From Garra rufa (lineage: Eukaryota > Chordata > Actinopteri > Cypriniformes > Cyprinidae): a stretch of DNA of 64,000 nt. The stretch spans positions 40,734,631 to 40,798,630 of the forward strand of contig NC_133369.1 of assembly GCF_049309525.1 (NCBI RefSeq), read 5' to 3'. The notes beneath the pieces are model-generated. The model saw only the letters and a list, made by a program, of their open reading frames with translations, had not been told where the DNA came from and did no database searches. The stretch's first letter is position 1. Every line of letters begins with the position of its first letter. This document shows, piece after piece, positions 55,401-64,000 of the stretch. The translations under genes and the position numbers were made by a program.

Positions 55401-58337
55401 TTTGCCTTGATCAAGGACCGAAAACCAAGCACTGCCCACCAAGCTGTCAAGCATGTCCTGTATACGGGGTATGGGGTGTCTGTCTGGAATGGATTTCTTA
55501 TTTAGCTCCCGGTAGTCACAGCAGAGGCGTAGGGTTCCATCTTTCTTGCGCACGCAGACTACTGGTGAAGAATATGGTGACTTCGATTTAGTAATCCATC
55601 CCTTATTTAACAGATCCTCCAGGTATTCTTTAACCTCTTTATGCAGTGGCTTCGGGACAGACATGTATGTGTGCTTCACAGGTGTGGTATCATGGAGGCG
55701 GATTATAAGCTGAAGAGATGGGATACATCCTACATCGCTATCATCATGGGCAAAGGCACCACTTTCCTCCCTTAAAAGCCGTTTTACTTTCTGTTGCTGT
55801 TCGGGTGTTAAGTGATCAATGCAAACAGGAGGGTCCCATAAACTACTCTGAGTTTTTAATGTTGTCTCAACATTTTCCGTAGAGTGAATAATGTCACTGT
55901 CTTTGAGGGGTGAGCTTTGAGTGGTGTGTACTATGGTCTGGCATACACTCTCTTGCTGGGCTCTTGCTGGTCTCACCTCAGCTGGGTATACAGCCTTTAC
56001 TCGCTGTATATGACCCAGAACTGCACGTGGAGGAAGGTCAATGTCATGGACAGTATCATTGACCACAGGAATGCAGATGCGCGAACAAGTTCCCCTCTGG
56101 AGGCGGACAATGTTTTCCTCCACCCTCAACCCATCGGGCCACCGTGCACACTCATCCGGCACGAAAAGGGCGTCTTGGTCAGATAATAAAGGACCCGTTT
56201 TGATGCAACATTTAACAGCTATAGCCTGTTTAGCTGGAATTTTTGTTACTGACCTTCCTGTTTTCGCTACACCATCACTGCATCCATCGTCCTGACTTCT
56301 CACTAAGTTCAGCAACACCTCTGCTTTCTTACAATCACAGGACAGGGCAGTACTCATGGCTTTGGTTGTTACACTGGTAGGTTGCTCAACACCGTTGTTC
56401 AGAAGATATTCAATAACATTGTACCCAATAATGGGCTCCTCTGCCACCCCATCATCAGCAGACACTAATACAGGTACCTCCACTTCCAGCGGTGTGGCTT
56501 CATCTGTTCCCAGCTTGAACGTCACTTCGACCCAGCTTTCAAATGGAATGGCTGTTTGATTTACTGCTCGACCGGTGAGACTTCCAGGACCTAGGATCTC
56601 TTCAAGGCTGTGTAGCGTGGTGTGTGGGAGATGTTCTTTTCTCCACTTTTCATTCATGAGACAGACTTGTGAGCCAGTATCCCAGAGCGCTTGCGTTGCC
56701 ACACCATCGAAGAAACAGTTTACCAGGCATTTCTCTCCAATCAAATTCAGTAACTGTGCATTGTGTTTGGTGGATAGCTGATTAGCACTTACTGAACGGA
56801 TGAGCTGTCGGTAGGTCTCCTTCTGCTTTGCTGTTTCACGGGCCTCCAACTGCTTGATGCTGTCACACAGAAGTACATTTTGATGTTCCGACCACTGAGG
56901 TAATGTTGTGTGAGCTGTTATGGCCATGCTACCAGCTGAATGTCCTCTTTCTGTTCTTCCTGTAGGTTGTCCCCGGCACCCTCTGGAAAGATGCCCACTT
57001 TGCCCACATTTAAAACAGTGGTCACACTGGTCACCTCTACCATGCTCCTGACACCCACGACATCCCCGCCTTCTCTCTCTCTGCTGCGTGCAACGGTAAG
57101 TTGTCATCACTTTCCTGATTTCTCCAATCTCCTCTTTAAGTTGCTTAACGGCCTCATAGAGCTCTGAGTCTTTCTTGTCGGTGACCTGTGGTGTTTTTAA
57201 AGCTTTTACTTGTGTGTGCGCGAACTGTTCTTTTCCGGTGACAGCATGAACCCTTCCGTCTTGACTTTGATGCAAATTTGCCTGACACTCACTGACTTTG
57301 GTCTCTTTAACGTGGGCATTTTTCTTGAACTTTTGCTGGCGTTCCGACTCCAGACTTGCAGCTTCATTCATTTTTGTGATGAGAACTTCATCTGTGACTG
57401 TAGGATTATCAAGGTAGACTTTAAGTTGGTATTTAATGTGGTCGTTTAACAGGCCTGTCCCCAGTGCACGTAGGAATCTCCTCTGTATGAGATCTGGGCT
57501 GTATGATTCTTCTCCATCTGGCTCTCGAGCAGCAGCTAACAGTCTTTCTTTTAGTTCAATAGCTCGGAAGAGGAAGTTTTGTGGTGATTCACGGCTTTCT
57601 TGAGTTACATTTATCAGTCTATGATACAGGTCGGTTGAGCTTTCTTCTTTATAATGGCCTTTAAGAATTGTGCGCAGCTGGGAAAGGGTTAAATCTGTCT
57701 TAATCTCCAGCATATCACGCAGGCTCATACCTGGACTGATTGCCCTGATCACAGCATCAATTATCTCAGACTCTCTGTGTCCTTTATTTATTCCAGCATC
57801 AATTTGGTGCATCAAATTGTTGTATGATAACTTATCTTTCTGTCCCCTTTCTCCTATTTGACCATTAATCTTAAAATCACGTCTAATTGTGACTTCAGGA
57901 ACTGGCTGTTGATGTTGGGGAAACACAGGGGGGCTGGGCACATCAGTGACTTTCAAACTTAAGCGTTGGATTTCATTTTTCAGCATACTTGTGGACAACT
58001 CAAAATGATGCTGCAGTTCTGCGTACTGTTTCTTTAAATACGCGAGCTCCGCTGAACTCCTGTCTGTGTCGCCGGCGTCATCTTGTGCTGTGCGATCACT
58101 GCGTCGCGTTATCTCGTTGGCAAACTCTAACAAATCTTTCACATGTTGACGGGCTACATCATCCTCTTCTGTTTCTATTACATTTTCCACTGCTTCACTT
58201 ATTAATCTGATCAGCGTGTGCCGTTTACTTTGCCCTTCTACCGACAGTTTTTCATACACACACACCTCTTGCAGTTGATCAAGCCGCAGCCGGAGCAATG
58301 TCTCGCTCAGCCGATCTTGCAGTTGTTCCGTGTCCAT
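52416..58337 (-). CDS. gag-pol: Fused gag-pol polyprotein of the young gypsy-type element, intact
   Basis: 1973 codons from an ATG (MDTEQLQDRLSETLLRLRL) 64 bp inside the 5' LTR. Gag: N-terminal helical/coiled-coil part (about 1-130), capsid-like region (about 165-340), and a zinc knuckle CFKCGQSGHLSRGC (441-454) preceded by a Cys-rich CRGCQEHG. Protease ALWDTGSQVCL (about 550-560). RT from about 890 with WFSVLDQGKAYHQ (Asp near 975) and QPYLDDNLVHS (1037-1047). RNase H FVLHCDASQEGLG, YTDNNPLTYV and DADGLSR. Integrase HQDMGH...CSCLKSKRP finger, then VSIDFLHLE, HHDQGKEFDN and HPQGNGQVERFNR (D, D, E). The C-terminal tail is acidic, with a 7-residue DEQGAGE/EE repeat. Gag and pol share one frame with no stop, so no recoding is needed. 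There is no chromodomain. Confidence 0.96.
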   Translation of the reverse strand: MDTEQLQDRLSETLLRLRLDQLQEVCVYEKLSVEGQSKRHTLIRLISEAVENVIETEEDDVARQHVKDLLEFANEITRRSDRTAQDDAGDTDRSSAELAYLKKQYAELQHHFELSTSMLKNEIQRLSLKVTDVPSPPVFPQHQQPVPEVTIRRDFKINGQIGERGQKDKLSYNNLMHQIDAGINKGHRESEIIDAVIRAISPGMSLRDMLEIKTDLTLSQLRTILKGHYKEESSTDLYHRLINVTQESRESPQNFLFRAIELKERLLAAAREPDGEESYSPDLIQRRFLRALGTGLLNDHIKYQLKVYLDNPTVTDEVLITKMNEAASLESERQQKFKKNAHVKETKVSECQANLHQSQDGRVHAVTGKEQFAHTQVKALKTPQVTDKKDSELYEAVKQLKEEIGEIRKVMTTYRCTQQRERRRGCRGCQEHGRGDQCDHCFKCGQSGHLSRGCRGQPTGRTERGHSAGSMAITAHTTLPQWSEHQNVLLCDSIKQLEARETAKQKETYRQLIRSVSANQLSTKHNAQLLNLIGEKCLVNCFFDGVATQALWDTGSQVCLMNEKWRKEHLPHTTLHSLEEILGPGSLTGRAVNQTAIPFESWVEVTFKLGTDEATPLEVEVPVLVSADDGVAEEPIIGYNVIEYLLNNGVEQPTSVTTKAMSTALSCDCKKAEVLLNLVRSQDDGCSDGVAKTGRSVTKIPAKQAIAVKCCIKTGPLLSDQDALFVPDECARWPDGLRVEENIVRLQRGTCSRICIPVVNDTVHDIDLPPRAVLGHIQRVKAVYPAEVRPARAQQESVCQTIVHTTQSSPLKDSDIIHSTENVETTLKTQSSLWDPPVCIDHLTPEQQQKVKRLLREESGAFAHDDSDVGCIPSLQLIIRLHDTTPVKHTYMSVPKPLHKEVKEYLEDLLNKGWITKSKSPYSSPVVCVRKKDGTLRLCCDYRELNKKSIPDRHPIPRIQDMLDSLVGSAWFSVLDQGKAYHQGFVEESSRPLTAFITPWGLYEWVRIPFGLSNAPAEFQRSMEECLRELRDEVCQPYLDDNLVHSKTFDNHLQDLRKVLQCYQKYGVKLTPRKCEVFQKQVRFLGRLVTKEGYTMDPADIAPVQALKERTPKTVGEVRRLLGFLSYYRSYIENFSRKAAPLYMLLTETTKPKERVLLKQKSKEKSRQGQLASSCPITWTNEHQKVLSELIDCLSNPPVLGYPDLNRPFVLHCDASQEGLGAVLYQRQGGKLVVIAYGSRALTPPEKNYHLHSGKLEFLAMKWAICERFRDHVYHAPSFTVYTDNNPLTYVMSTAKLNATTYRWVAELADFRFTIKYRPGKSNGDADGLSRMPLSMEQYLETCSEEVHPDVMVSITQSVMVQSEERGPWLCPLTIKSALSGEQAEELFTSVAEIPKEVLRKAQEDDPEIREVLMWLKSKSRSMNRSQGKESRGLMREKARLYLNEHGILFRKTATRHQLVLPKRYHELVYKELHQDMGHLGAERVLNLIRDRFYWDHMQREVEHYVTRVCSCLKSKRPNRVTRAPLTNITTTYPFELVSIDFLHLETCKGGYEYILVVMDHFTRFAQAYACRNKSAKTAAEKVFGDFVLKFGFPTKLHHDQGKEFDNKLFAKLQEYSGVQGSHTTPHHPQGNGQVERFNRTLLAMLRTLPETAKADWKTSLAKVVNAYNCTRNEATGFAPYYLLFGRTPRLPIDIMFGVPAKDQSSSYHEYAEGWRKRMMEAYELASRMSNREKERGKALYDKKVHGAELFPGNRVLVRNFKEKGGPGKLRPFWEKEVYVVTQRKYQDSPVYEVRPENGKAKTRILHRNLLLPCDYLPVEKEHLPGRPGKEKKKIGKPTTQKNQMHGDSSDGEEDWRGLVGVRIDGESRNDSRHLQSEPPEPHPEDAVMLNDADLEEEDEQGAGEEEDEQGAGRGENDVSSSRRAVRETDYAEESDTETPSQPACKRTYPLRNRKAKRMFTYHTLGQPSIVNR

Positions 58338-58401
58338 GCTCAGCGTCCTCGTATCTTACTCAAAACGGCACCGCTGATCCCATCCCTCGTCGCCAGTATT
58401 T

Positions 58402-58730
58402 TGTAACACACTTGGTAGACAACAAGCGTGATTCAGTTTTTTTGGGGTTCTTTGTTTATTCAGTCAGCAATTTCACAGATCTCGCAGAGCACCGTATCAC
58501 ACAGCAACGCATAAAACTACTACTACTAACTCGTCTCCTTTTTTCCGCTTTTTTCAGGTATGCTCTGGGGATTTCCATCTGGCTACCGCCACCCACTGGA
58601 CACTCATCGCCTAACTGTGAGTATGCAAGAAATGCATGCATGTACTGAATCTTTTCACAAAGTAAAACATTAACAATTTTAGAACAAACATTACAGGAAA
58701 AAAGATTAATATATTTTAGATTTCTCCACA
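58402..58730 (-). repeat. 5' LTR of the young gypsy-type element
   Basis: 329 bp. On the minus strand it is followed by AAATACTGGCGACGAGGGAT, where the primer-binding site should be (TGGCGACGAGG...); the tRNA is not identified. Confidence 0.95.
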
Positions 58731-58734
58731 CAGT

Positions 58735-59335
58735 GCAGTAAAAAATTTAATTCTCCACCCTCGGTACCTTATGTAAATATACATTACAGTATTTGCACTT
58801 ACTATCGCTTGTCCAAACTGAGCATGCCTAAAAGTTATGACTGCTGTGCATTTACACACTTGACTGAACACTGATCTGTTCTTCTTTGCGCTGTCTGTAC
58901 CGGAGATACTCAGATTTAAAATCATTCAGCAAAATAAAACATGCTGGTTGCAGATTAATATTTGTGAAGTAAATATTTGTGAAACGAGTTAGGTTGAACA
59001 CAAGAAAGCCCAGTCAGAGGACTATCATTTTGTTGACTCTCATTTTGATAGAAACAGCCAGGTATGCAATCCTTAAAATAATCAAGAAATAACGCGACAC
59101 AAGCTGTAAATTATTTTAAAGCCGTAAATCTATTGTTTCAACAATTTACACTATTTGTATGTCTTGTGTACATGTGATTTTCTAATTGCATTTCCAATTA
59201 TTATTATTACAATGTTTTTAGTTATATTGTATTATATTTTGATGTAATTAATGTTATTGCACTTGTATGTTTGTTGTTTTAAAGACTGCAAAAGAATGAA
59301 AATAAATAAATAATAGTCTTTTATTTTGTTGAACG
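58735..59335. other. Non-coding stretch
   Basis: No gene or recognised element. Confidence 0.45.
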
Positions 59336-59339
59336 AACA

Positions 59340-59990
59340 ATGGATGGGGTCACCGGTCCAGATTTGGTTGACCAATCGGCGTAAAGGGGCGTCTCGTGAC
59401 CGCCCACATGTGGAAAACCAATTTTGAAGTCGTTTATCCGTTTTCTACCCTTGAATCAAAAAACGAAAAATCGAGCCGAAATCTCGTTTTTTCGTTTACT
59501 GAACAAATGAAAAAAACGAATAAATGAGCCGTTTTCCTATTTCTGCTTATTTCGTTTCAAATAGGGGTTATGCGCAACAGGCTTCCGTTTTCTGCTAAAC
59601 AGGTCTCGTTGCTTCCGGTTCACGCGTTTTGCATATGCCTCTAAATATGAACATGATTTACTCAAGATTCCTTCAAAGTAGACACTAAAAATGATCATAA
59701 CCAATGTCCATCACATATGTGGATTGATATATAAAAGTTTTTAATTTGTATTCTTTTCACTAACATTTATATATAAATATCGAATGAAACGTCCACAATA
59801 AAAACAGCTGGCTTGTTTAACTGATTACCTTAAAAGTCCGTAGATATCGCCATTATTTATTACGGCTATTAACACGTTCTCCGACAAGCGGAAGCAATGA
59901 GACCTGTTTTCCGGGGTTGGTCAGGTGACGTTCGACATATACCCTATTGAAAATGAAATGAATAAAACGTACACGGACCCGAGAGCCAAT
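59340..59990. repeat. Repeat copy with MITE insertion, inverted to 46560-46695
   Basis: Part 59340-59480 resembles the right arm at 18880-18990 (GACCAATCRGCRKAAAGGG, CACATGTGKA). Part 59490-59562 and 59946-59975 matches the inverted copy at 46560-46695. The similarity stops just after GTACACGGACCC on both copies, marking an element end. Confidence 0.8.
59563..59945. mobile_element. 383-bp MITE with 2-bp AT target duplication
   Basis: Left AGGGGTTATGCG and right (reverse complement) AGGGTATATGTCG tips with an inner inverted AACAGGTCTCRTTGCTTCCG. Flanked by AT on both sides; the uninterrupted relative at 46595-46610 reads TTCAAATTGAAAA, with a single AT, so the duplication is read against an empty site. 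Its centre contains GCCATTATTTATTACGGC. Confidence 0.9.
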
Positions 59991-60627
59991 GAGTGTTCGA
60001 TTTTCCTGCCGTAAAACCTGTTGTTTCTTAATGCGGCAATATTTGAATTTGAAAAAATCACTTCAGCGCGGGTTTATTGCTGTTGCTGCTGGACTCGCTG
60101 CTCGGGATGGAGATGAAGATCACCGTATAAAGGTTTTAATTTGGGTCTGTTCCTCGCAGTCGTATGGATTCTGAAGATCTGGATTAGCGCAAAAATAAAA
60201 TCTATTCATTTTGTAATTATGATGCGTGTTCAGTGTATTTTATGGTTCTGTTGTTAGTCGCAGGCAAACGAAGTTAATATTACATGAATGCTTAAACGAC
60301 TGCAGAAATGTATTTGAGTTTAAAGTGTAGGCTTGCTTAACATTATGTAGACCTATTCTTGGAAACGAGCTGGCAGCAGAAATCACACAGAACAGTATGA
60401 AATGTTATAATTTCATGTAAACGATTCAACTATTTTATAATGCAAATGAAAACATAAGGCAATTGGTATGACAATTAATAACAACAATAATAATGAAATT
60501 AATGCCGCAATTTCAGTATTCATAAGGATTTGTTTTTAGGTGATGTCAAAACGTATGTATTGTACGTTAAAATGCTAAAAAATACATATGTATTTGTACG
60601 TGTAGATGCTGTAAATACGTCAGTATT
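59991..60627. other. Non-coding stretch
   Basis: A short open frame (59989-60174) has no recognisable motif. No element identified. Confidence 0.4.
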
Positions 60628-61085
60628 ATTATTGGCTTATTCTGGTAAATAAACTTGATTATCACTCAATAAGTGCCATAATTAATGTGAATATAACTTT
60701 CACTTCAGAATAGGGGGTCAAATCGGCTTTATTAGTACTGTATTAATGGCAGGTTAGCCATAATTATTGGCTTATTCTGGTGAATAAACTTGAATATCAC
60801 TCAATAAGTGCCATAATTAATGTGAATATAACTTTCACTTCAGAATAGGGGGTCAAATCGGCTTTATTAGTACTGTATTAATGGCAGGTTAGCCATAATT
60901 ATTGGCTTATTCTGGTAAATAAACTTGAATATCACTCAATAAGTGCCATAATTAATGTGGATATAACTTTCACTTCAGAATAGGGGGTCAAATTGGCTTT
61001 ATTAGTACTGTATTAATGGCAGGTTAGCCATAATTATTGGCTTATTCTGGTGAATAAACTTAAATATCACTTAAGTGCCATAATT
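60628..61085 (+). repeat. 135-bp tandem repeat, about 3.4 copies
   Basis: ATTATTGGCTTATTCTGG starts at 60628, 60763, 60898 and 61033, an exact 135-bp period. Units include CACTCAATAAGTGCCATAAT and AGAATAGGGGGTCAAAT. The left arm near 45770-45975 holds fewer than two copies in inverse orientation. Confidence 0.93.
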
Positions 61086-61808
61086 AATGTGGATATAACT
61101 TTCACTTTAGAACCTGATGCATCAAATAGTCCTTATTACACTATTTTCATATATAATTGCAAACCAGCAGTAATTAAACATAATTACTAGTTTATTATTT
61201 GGTTAACTTAATAGATGGTAAATCATAGAAATATATTTACATCACTACAAAAAAATATTAAAATAATAATGGCTTATTAATTTGTAAATAAGGGCTAAGA
61301 TATATTTACTGTACATTTAATTATTTATTTTTACTAGCTTATTTTTGTTGTTTATTTTTGCTTATTTATGTGTTTTTAAACGTTTAATAATTTGTAAATA
61401 ATGCTTAATATGCCCTTACTATATTTTCAGTTAATCATTATTTATGTATGTGTTCATGCTTATCTGATGCATAATTAATGTGGATATAACTTTCACTTTA
61501 GAACCTGATGCATCAAATAGTCCTTATTACACTATTTTCATATATAATTGCAAACCAGCAGTAATTAAACATAATTACTAGTTTATTATTTGGTTAACTT
61601 AATAGATGGTAAATCATAGAAATATATTTACATCACTACAAAAAAATATTAAAATAATAATGGCTTATTAATTTGTAAATAAGGGCTAAGATATATTTAC
61701 TGTACATTTAATTATTTATTTTTACTAGCTTATTTTTGTTATTTATTTTTGCTTATTTATGTGTTTTTAAACGTTTAATAATTTGTAAATAATGGTTAAT
61801 ATGCCCTT
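61081..61808 (+). repeat. 391-bp tandem duplication, second copy cut by an LTR
   Basis: TAATTAATGTGGATATAACT begins at 61081 and 61472, with the following sequence (ACCTGATGCATCAAATAGTC, CAAACCAGCAGTAATTAAAC) near-identical. The second copy ends at 61808, where a gypsy LTR starts. With the 135-bp array this forms the right inverted arm matching 45380-45975. Confidence 0.9.
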
Positions 61809-62238
61809 TGTCACCGATCGTGCCTCTGTGGCCCTCTCCGAACGATCTCAGCGGAAACCTTCGCCCGAGTTTTAGTTCCTACCCGGACTCTTTTAACTCA
61901 CGTACCTCGGACAGTTCCGCCTCAGCTGTTTTGCATTACACGCTTGATTATGTCGGCTATTTATGGCGCGAACTTTCCTGCAGTCATCGCGAAGTCTTAT
62001 CGTTCTTTATGGAGGTATTTCTGAGCGTTTTCTACTGTGTTGGATTTCCTGTGTATGACCCTGGACTGTTTACTACGTTTCTGATTACTGCTGCCTGCCT
62101 TTGTGAACATTGCTTGTGTGTTGGTTTACCCATTGGATTGTCTACTTTGCTCCCGTTTACTGGTGATTACCCTTGCTTGTCAACTACTCTTAATAAAGCC
62201 CTGCAAATGGATCCGAACGTCTCTGACCCATTGTTACA
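61809..62238 (+). repeat. 5' LTR of a Ty3/gypsy element
   Basis: Starts TGTCACCGATCG and ends CATTGTTACA. AATAAA is at 62192-62197. It adjoins a gag-pol frame in the same orientation. The boundaries are inferred from TG...CA and from the break in the repeat at 61808; the 3' LTR is outside the window. Confidence 0.8.
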
Positions 62239-64000
62239 GAAGACTTCGCCAGAACAGGATCCAGCGGCTTTGAGTACCGTCGTGTCGGAGGTCACACGAC
62301 AAGCTTCTTTGCTCGCGGTTCACCACCAACAACTGGACCATTTGACTGCCATGACCGCGGAGCTTGTACGATCCATGCAAATGCTCACCGCAGCTATCAG
62401 TCAATCTGCCGCTCCTATAAATCCTCCTATTGCGGCCGTTCCGGTCACACCTCCCGCACCCCCAGCGGCATCATACAACGCCGCCCGACTGGCACTCCCG
62501 GAGAAATACGACGGCTCTCCAGGCAAGTGCAAGGGTTTCCTCATGCAGTGTGCTGTTTATGTGAGTTCCCAATCTCAGTGCTTTACCACGGAGGATAGCA
62601 AGGTTTCGCTGGTTTGCTCCCTCCTCACCGGCAAGGCGTTAAACTGGGCCACTGCACTGTGGGAGGGACGCCAAATGACTTTCCCCTCTTACCAGCACTT
62701 CCTGACAAAATTCAGAGAGGTCTTTGATCACGCGGAGGATGGCAAGGAGGCTGAGGAGGAGCTTCTGGACCTTCGCCAGGGATCTTCGACTGCGGCAGAC
62801 TACTCTCTGACGTTCCGCACTCTGGCAGCACGGGCGGGCTGGGAAGGAAAGCCTCTCAAAACCATGTATCGTCGGGGTCTCAGAACGGACCTGCAAGCTG
62901 AGCTCACTTGCCGGGACGACACCAAAACTCTGGAGGAATTCATGGAGATGGCTATCAAGCTGGATCATCTCCTCCGATCCCGCAGGGGGCGTCGTTCACG
63001 TTCTCCTTACCCTACACCACCGTTTCCCACTCGCCCTATCGAAGAACCCATGCAAGTGGGTTTTACTCGTCTGACTGAGGAGGAGCGGGAGAGAAGGATG
63101 AGGTCTCGTCTTTGCCTCTACTGCGGCCAGTCGGGTCACTTCCGGGCTCAATGCCCCAACCGGCCTTCCAGATCCACTAGCACCCGGGTAAGCGTCACCC
63201 ATTTGTCACCCTCTCTACTGCTCGATGTGTGTTTGATAGTCAAAGGCCGCCATATCAAGACTAAAGCCTTTATCGACTCTGGGGCGGCTAGTAACTTCGT
63301 GGATCAGGATTTTGCTAAACGTCATTTTATCCCTCTCATTCCATGTACTCCTCCCATGGCGGTCGCAGCCCTCGATGGACGACCATTAGGAGCTGGGAGA
63401 ATCCATCACATCACGGAAGCACTGACCCTGATCACCAGTTCCATGCACACTGAGTCCATACAGTTCCATGTCACCCAGTCACCTCACCACCCCATCATAC
63501 TCGGTCACCCCTGGCTAACTCTTCACAACCCGCTGATCTCCTGGAAGGACCAAAACATCTCTCAGTGGTCACTAATGTGTCAACAAAAATGCCTCAGCTA
63601 TCCCCAGAGGAACCACCCTAGCACCCCGGCCACCCCACCTGAGACTCAATCCTGGGAAAATCTCCCTGAAGTGTACCACGACCTCCATACGGCCTTCAGT
63701 AAGACCAGGGCCACACGCCTTCCTCCACACCGCGACACGGATTGCGCCATTGAGGTTTTGCCAGGAGCCACGTTCCCCAAGGGCCGAGTATACCCCTTGT
63801 CACAACCCGAGACCCAGAGCATGCAGCAGTACATTGATGAGGAGCTCGCTAAGGGGTTTATCCGTCCCTCCACCTCGCCGGCCTCTGCTGGCTTCTTCTT
63901 CGTGAAGAAAAGGGACGGATCCCTAAGGCCCTGTATTGACTATCGAGCTCTGAACGAAATCATCATCAAATACCGCTACCCCTTACCACTGGTTCCATCA
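62207..64000 (+). CDS. gag-pol: Ty3/gypsy gag-protease-RT polyprotein, 5' part, cut by window end
   Basis: The frame is open for 598 codons to the last base. Gag-capsid motifs: ALPEKYDGSPGKCKGFLMQC, VSLVCSLLTGKALNWATALW, FREVFDHAEDGKEAEEELLDLRQG and FRTLAARAGWEGKPL. Zinc knuckle CLYCGQSGHFRAQC (about residue 301-314); protease AFIDSGAASNFVD (about 353-365) with IILGHPWL; RT begins with VKKRDGSLRPCIDYRALNEI (about 566-585). Gag and pol are in one frame. The only in-frame upstream ATG (62207) lies inside the LTR; at about 62255 the sequence AACAGGATCCAGCGG looks like a start region that has lost one base of its ATG, so the functional start is doubtful. Family differs from the two full-length gypsies above. 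Confidence 0.92.
   Translation, partial: MDPNVSDPLLQKTSPEQDPAALSTVVSEVTRQASLLAVHHQQLDHLTAMTAELVRSMQMLTAAISQSAAPINPPIAAVPVTPPAPPAASYNAARLALPEKYDGSPGKCKGFLMQCAVYVSSQSQCFTTEDSKVSLVCSLLTGKALNWATALWEGRQMTFPSYQHFLTKFREVFDHAEDGKEAEEELLDLRQGSSTAADYSLTFRTLAARAGWEGKPLKTMYRRGLRTDLQAELTCRDDTKTLEEFMEMAIKLDHLLRSRRGRRSRSPYPTPPFPTRPIEEPMQVGFTRLTEEERERRMRSRLCLYCGQSGHFRAQCPNRPSRSTSTRVSVTHLSPSLLLDVCLIVKGRHIKTKAFIDSGAASNFVDQDFAKRHFIPLIPCTPPMAVAALDGRPLGAGRIHHITEALTLITSSMHTESIQFHVTQSPHHPIILGHPWLTLHNPLISWKDQNISQWSLMCQQKCLSYPQRNHPSTPATPPETQSWENLPEVYHDLHTAFSKTRATRLPPHRDTDCAIEVLPGATFPKGRVYPLSQPETQSMQQYIDEELAKGFIRPSTSPASAGFFFVKKRDGSLRPCIDYRALNEIIIKYRYPLPLVPS

Larger units (their letters stand above)
51628..58730 (-). 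mobile_element. Full-length young Ty3/gypsy-type LTR retrotransposon
   Basis: 5' LTR 58402-58730 and 3' LTR 51628-51956, both 329 bp and with no difference seen by eye; minus-strand LTR runs TGTGGAGA...GTGTTACA. A 4-bp CAGT flanks both sides (51624-51627 and 58731-58734). A polypurine tract (GTAGGGGAGAA on the minus strand) abuts the 3' LTR. A single open frame of 1973 codons encodes gag and pol. Identical LTRs plus an unbroken frame indicate a very recent insertion that could still be active. The gene order protease-RT-RNase H-integrase places it in Ty3/gypsy, distinct from the chromovirus at 33-38 kb. Confidence 0.96.

Noticed and set aside
52571..58210. Plus-strand open frames up to 121 codons
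   Set aside because: Antisense shadows of the 1973-codon gag-pol.

Overview
This window is vertebrate nuclear DNA, most likely from a teleost fish close to the cyprinids. That assignment is an inference from its content: Tol2-like hAT ends, fish-type Tc1 elements, a tyrosine-recombinase (Ngaro/DIRS-type) retrotransposon, jockey-superfamily LINEs, several Ty3/gypsy families, and many GT, GATA, GACA and GAAA microsatellites. I found no host protein-coding gene that I would defend. Almost every real coding signal belongs to a transposable element.

Layout. 0.6-2.8 kb: a LINE fragment (minus) and a broken Ty3/gypsy integrase (plus). 4.3-6.5 kb: a non-autonomous Tol2-like hAT with a perfect 8-bp target duplication, holding a second hAT with its own 8-bp duplication. 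7.4-9.6 kb: two Tc1 relics. 9.6-15.3 kb: a nearly complete Ngaro-type element with split direct repeats (A1 - genes - B1 A2 B2), inserted inside a LINE endonuclease relic. 15.3-20.9 kb: LINE and Tc1 scraps, an inverted-repeat element and a duplicated exon-like block. 20.9-28.4 kb: the longest stretch with few recognisable transposons, AT-rich, with microsatellites, tandem duplications and a 28-bp hairpin; it may hold conserved non-coding DNA. 28.7-43.1 kb: an old minus-strand Ty3/gypsy element broken by two hATs, a young full-length Ty3/gypsy chromovirus (32961-38166), and in its 5' LTR a hAT whose target duplication was itself split by a Tc1. 43.8-45.1 kb: an L1-type 3' fragment and a GC-rich LTR-like block.

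45.2-61.8 kb: two families of repeat blocks appear at both sides in inverted order. Between them lie a microsatellite-bearing inverted-repeat element, a 3.9-kb element with short terminal inverted repeats and a decayed multi-exon gene whose end resembles DUF4806 (47622-51539), and a very young Ty3/gypsy-type element with two 329-bp LTRs that look identical and a 1973-codon open gag-pol (51628-58730). 61.8-64.0 kb: the 5' LTR and gag-protease-RT start of another Ty3/gypsy element, cut by the window end.

The parts do not form one pathway. Each autonomous element encodes its own replication set: gag for particles, protease, reverse transcriptase/RNase H, and integrase or tyrosine recombinase. 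The decayed hAT elements depended on transposase supplied elsewhere. Nesting gives a relative age order. The two intact gypsy elements and the Ngaro element are youngest, and the element at 28.7-40.3 kb and the LINE relics are oldest. All boundaries, target duplications and repeat identities were read by eye.
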